DNA of 64,000 bases from Parelaphostrongylus tenuis (taxonomy: Eukaryota; Nematoda; Chromadorea; Rhabditida; Metastrongylidae), in assembly GCA_019055375.1 (NCBI GenBank), contig JAHQIW010005256.1, positions 62,001 to 126,000 on the forward strand. The letters are read 5' to 3'. The stretch's first letter is position 1. Every line of letters starts with the position of its first letter. The notes under the pieces are model-generated. The model saw only the letters and a program-made list of their open reading frames with translations, searched no databases and had not been told where the DNA came from. Shown one piece after another: positions 60,635-64,000 of the stretch. The position numbers were made by a program, and so were the translations under genes.

Positions 60635-61555
60635 AATAAGTTTGAAAGAAATATCGCGTCACAAGACGAAAACCTCAAAAAAGCAGAGCCTCGTTTATCT
60701 CGCCGTTCTTTTCGAACGAAAAGAGAGTAGTTATTGAACGCTGTTTCAAAAGGACAGGCTTAGATAGATCGGTAAGAGTGACTGAAATACCAATAAATAC
60801 CCTGATGCGTCAGTTAGTTCGCAACCGTTTATGTGACCTTCTACGTAAAACGCAACAGGGCATAATATGCCCAAACGGTAAAGACGGTGATTGCATTGAT
60901 ACGAATACAGTTTTAGGTCCTGTGTGAATAGTGAAGCGACAAATACAACGACGAACGACTACGCCACACTGTGTCCTTTTCTTGAAAGTGTGAACGTTTC
61001 TTAAACACCTCGTCGGGGAGTTCTAAGATAAATCAATTACCCCATTAGGCTCGCGTAAGAAAATTAATCCAAACGTGTGAGATTGTCAAAGCATTTTGGA
61101 TGAAACCTATGGCTCTAAACATGAACAGCGGAGAGAAATTCCTCGTTATCATGCATGATATGACACAGTATATAAGACTGTACAACTTCAAGGACTCATA
61201 AGAATCGGTATATGTAAAAGTTCTCTTGTTCTTGATGTGACTGGAATCGACATTTAGTGAAATTTTTCGGTAAAAGTAATGAAAGCTTGGGTGACGGGGG
61301 ACAACCTAATCTTTCCAGGTTCTAAAGAGGGAGAAACTGCAAAAATGTCAGCAGTCAGAATAACAGTCAGAAATAACTGAATTATGACAACATCGGGTTT
61401 AACTTACATAGGAAGAAAATGTAAATCACTGAGAAATAACAAGGTTGATAGATAGTCAGTCTTGGCAAATTAATGGTTTCTAATTTTTGATCACTATGAC
61501 GACTATAGGATGTTATTTGGAATGAAAAGATATTAAAACCAAAAGGCAAATATTA
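60635..61555. other. Intron or intergenic, no exon seen
   Basis: No ORF over 60 codons. It separates the nested plus-strand gene from the decayed MULE core. Confidence 0.4.
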
Positions 61556-61559
61556 TGAT

Positions 61560-61908
61560 ATTCCATGGATGCCTCATATATGTCCATTGAGTGCTGCCAT
61601 CACATGATTTGATTGGCTTTTCTTTCTTCACATACGACAGTACTACGAACATGGCACAGCGTATAGAAGGATGTGGAGCATAGATAAGATAAAAAAAGTG
61701 CAGGAACTCTTCCAGAAAGAAAGTAAAACTCGATTATGAAACGAAGTCGTGAGCTTCAGACTGAGACACATCAGAGCCGATAGTATTCTCTTAGGCGTCA
61801 TAGCGAGTGGAACAAAAATTAGGCCTTGTCGCATAGAATGCCACAAAAACCTAGGTGTCGTCGCCAGTGCATGACAATGATTTGTATGATAAAGCAGCTG
61901 GCTACCAG
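61560..61908 (-). pseudogene. MULE transposase core relic
   Basis: On the minus strand, one frame holds PKRILSALMCLSLKLTTSFH, then RVLLSFWKSSCTFFILSMLH and ILLYAVPCS, two stops, then RKKSQSNHVMAALNGHI (61850-61570). This follows, block by block, the Mutator-like transposase core: ...DGTFKxxPxLFxQLYxxHxxxxxxxxPxVYxLxxxKxxxxYxxxL. The catalytic Asp of DGTF is lost (SFWKSSC in its place) and three stops interrupt the end. The blocks lie exactly where the core is expected, directly after the intact exons at 61918-63589, so the relic and those exons probably belonged to one gene. The match is by my reading of motif spacing. Confidence 0.6.
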
Positions 61909-61917
61909 ATGACCTAC

Positions 61918-63589
61918 CATTTCTCCTTGCTTTCTCGCCTGCGCAATATCTGCATGAACCCAATCAGGAACGTAGTCTAATTCTTCCAAACTATAAAGAA
62001 CACTATTAAGTTCCAATTGCCAGCCTCATAAATAAATTTAAACGCTCACCTAGAACTTTCCATCTTGACATCTAGATATCTCGAGTGCTCACGCCGCAGC
62101 TCTCGACGAATGTTGTATAACTGAAAATGTTCTAAATCACGTGCAATCTCAAACACGATAGAATCAACGAAAATGTATGACTTCCGACGATCCATAAAAC
62201 TTCTTTACCCAAAATACTATGAATGAGCATACAATGTAAACTGTGCATAAAGAAGTTAAACAGATAATCTCTTAAGTAGGATGGGCCACAAGAATGCATT
62301 TTCGTTATTGAGCAATACTTTTGCACCATTATGGGATATAATGCGTCAGACTGTTCGAGCCTTTCCTATGCGTGAGACGGTCGGCATACCATAAATCTAT
62401 GGCTACAAGATTACCTTTAACAGTGTATCCGCTCGTCCAAATCAAACAAAATCTATATAAACAAAAGATTTCGCGGCGATGATACCGAGAGCAGTCACAA
62501 AAATTTTTGACTAGTGAATGCTAAAAATGTATCTGATGTCTGATCAATACAAACCGATCGTGGAGCGACCTCATAGTTCATCCTGTTGGACAACATCTCA
62601 GCAACTTCAGAAGGTGAATGATTAGCCAGTAGACGTCGTGCTTCATCACGAACCGACGGTGGAAGACGTGTGTACAAAGATTCAGATGTAATATTGTTCC
62701 CATGCGGTACCTGGAAAGGCGATGTTCAAATCTGGGATACCTGCCAACTGAAGACATATCTACACCTAGAAGCAAATTCAGTGATTAAAACGTAATTTTT
62801 TCCATTGGCTAATCTCAATATAACATCTTTGCTATGCGTTTTGAATTACATCAACCTCTCCACCATCACCTACGCTCCCCTTTAGTTTACAAAAAAAGAG
62901 CTTTTCTCAGAGGGCTGAGCATCTGCGCTCTGCAACAAATACAAGTGTCGCATGACAAATGTTTGAACTTTATATCAAAATGGTGAGATATAGGCTGTTG
63001 CTGATGCAGGTAATGAATAATATATTTGTGGTTCCCCGAAGACAGAAGGGGTGTAAAGTAGGAAAAGAGCATTAAATCAGTGCAGTTATCAATCGATGAT
63101 AGGTGGACTTCGTCAGATGGTGCAAGAACCAAGAAACCCCGAATCCATTGAAAGTTAAATTACGGATTTCCTCAATGAAATTAACAGTTTGTTAAGCATT
63201 TGGTTGAAAAAATTGATCAGAGGACTAAACTACCCTTTGATCTAGTAATTCAACTGAGAAAAACACTGGAAAATTCTACTAGAGAGATGGCAGTAGAATT
63301 TTTCTTTTCTTACTGATAGAGATTAAAAAGATATCAAAGAGGTATACCTGTGTTGGTAAAGGCCCCTCTTCCGTATACCAGTATACAATCATAGAATGAC
63401 CGATCTGTGAACCAGCCTTTGTCAAATAGATGACCTTAAACACTATAATTAGGCTGACCTTTTCAACACGTGGAACACTTGAGCACAAGGTTTGGCAAAA
63501 CTACTTACTCTTTTCTTTAGTCGCGGTAATCTCGGTAACGTTGCTGCATAGATATGCATCTGGTAGTCGGTACCATGCGACCGTGACAT
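61918..63589 (-). CDS. N-terminal exons of a MULE-type transposase-like gene
   Basis: Five minus-strand exons join in perfect phase: 63509-63589 (ATG start, MSRSHGTDYQMHIYAATLPR...; donor GTAAGT), 63348-63458 (VIYLTKAGSQIGHSMIVYWY...; donor GTATAC), 62555-62710 (acceptor CTTTCCAG; SLYTRLPPSVRDEARRLLAN then HSPSEVAEMLSNRM), 62050-62120 (acceptor ATTTTCAG; LYNIRRELRREHSRYLDVKM; donor GTGAGC) and 61918-61990 (acceptor TTTATAG; LEELDYVPDWVHADIAQARK; donor GTAGGT). Introns are 50-640 bp. The peptide resembles the region before the core in FLYWCH/FAR1-type MULE proteins: a short alpha-helical segment followed by YNIRRELRR. No stop interrupts about 164 codons across five exons. The acceptor of exon 2 (GTTGAAAAG) is atypical, so the first exon or start could differ. 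A domesticated host gene or a recently dead transposon are both possible. Confidence 0.7.
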
Positions 63590-63868
63590 CTTCAGGACAC
63601 GCAACTGACCTTCGCGATTCAAACCCAGTGATATTTTACTGGTCTTCGGACGCCGCGACACAACGGATCCTCAATCAACGGTCATATTCTTCCCCATAAA
63701 ATGGATTATTTTAGCACTTTAGTACTTCGTTATCCGACTTCACAGTGTTTTTGTTTTCACTGTGCGAATCCCCAGTACTTTAGCAATCAAGTCGTCTTTT
63801 TGATTTTTTCTTGAACATTGTAGAATACCGATCGAGCACATCTCCTGGCAATTTTGTGGATAGCCTGG
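63590..63868. other. 5' flank of the MULE-like gene
   Basis: The frame stays open upstream of the chosen ATG to about 63670 without another ATG. A weak tRNA-like B-box (G-GGTTTGAATCGCG on the minus strand near 63625) is the only other signal. Confidence 0.35.
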
Positions 63869-63869
63869 C

Positions 63870-63978
63870 TGTGGGCGTTCCATAAGGCGTTCGTTGGTAG
63901 AGTGTTGGGGGACTGGAGTTCGCACCAAGCCCATCGCGATGAGCATCACAACCACTTGGCTATGGACACCCCCAAAAT
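63870..63978 (-). repeat. tRNA-like sequence, probable SINE head
   Basis: On the minus strand, GGGGGTGTCCATAGCCAAGT then GGTTGTGATGC has a good A-box, and GGTGCGAACTCCAGTCC is a degenerate B-box. The overall pattern resembles a serine-type tRNA 5' half but without a matching acceptor stem. It is distinct from families 1-3. Confidence 0.5.
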
Positions 63979-64000
63979 GATTATCTTATCAAAAATGACA

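Noticed and set aside
1..64000. CRISPR array, bacterial operon, phage or integron structures
   Set aside because: There are no regularly spaced short repeats with unique spacers and no long dense ORFs; intron-like signals point to a eukaryote.

Overview
The window looks like nuclear DNA of a nematode, most likely a strongylid (hookworm-like) worm. It is AT-rich and gene-poor. The few believable coding pieces are short exons separated by introns of about 50-250 bp with TTTCAG-type acceptors. It is crowded with relics of mariner, Tc1-like and Mutator-like DNA transposons, long inverted-repeat (foldback) elements, tRNA-derived SINEs and simple repeats. There are no operons, Shine-Dalgarno sites, rRNA genes, intact tRNA genes or CRISPR arrays. 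The species assignment is inference; a degenerate CAP/ASP-type gene at 55.3 kb fits a parasitic strongylid.

Layout. 0-20 kb: almost no genes. It holds tRNA-derived SINEs (1.1, 7.4, 11.1, 12.5 kb, plus a tRNA-like piece at 12.0 kb), a roughly 690-bp TATG microsatellite (13.6-14.3 kb) and a broken mariner transposase (17.3-18.0 kb). 20-24 kb: a MITE, and a palindromic mariner derivative with the same kind of ends, embedded in a dispersed repeat. 25-35 kb: isolated exons (25.5, 26.9, 31.6 kb), a two-exon small gene (34.3 kb), two further SINEs, a foldback element (32.3 kb) and a second mariner relic (33.1-33.8 kb). 35-43 kb: foldback repeats, a Tc1-like relic (37.2-37.7 kb), a TIR element (39.6-40.0 kb), a mariner N-terminal relic (40.0-40.7 kb) and an approximately 810-bp giant inverted repeat (41.85-42.66 kb). 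43-55 kb: a small ORF behind a TATA box and CRE, a decayed cysteine-containing coding segment (45 kb), repeat arrays (45.7-46.9 kb), a mariner C-terminal relic (51.2-51.6 kb) and three adjacent foldback copies (53.8-55.2 kb).

55-64 kb is the most gene-like part. It has a CAP-domain pseudogene on the plus strand, then a minus-strand spliced gene from 63.59 to 57.06 kb. Five N-terminal exons join in perfect phase, the middle is a decayed MULE-type transposase core, and the last three exons are intact and end in an acidic tail. A two-exon plus-strand gene (60.07-60.63 kb) lies inside a large intron of this minus-strand gene. I found no convincing multi-gene system. The most interesting items are the MULE-derived gene, the mariner-to-MITE intermediates and the giant foldback.
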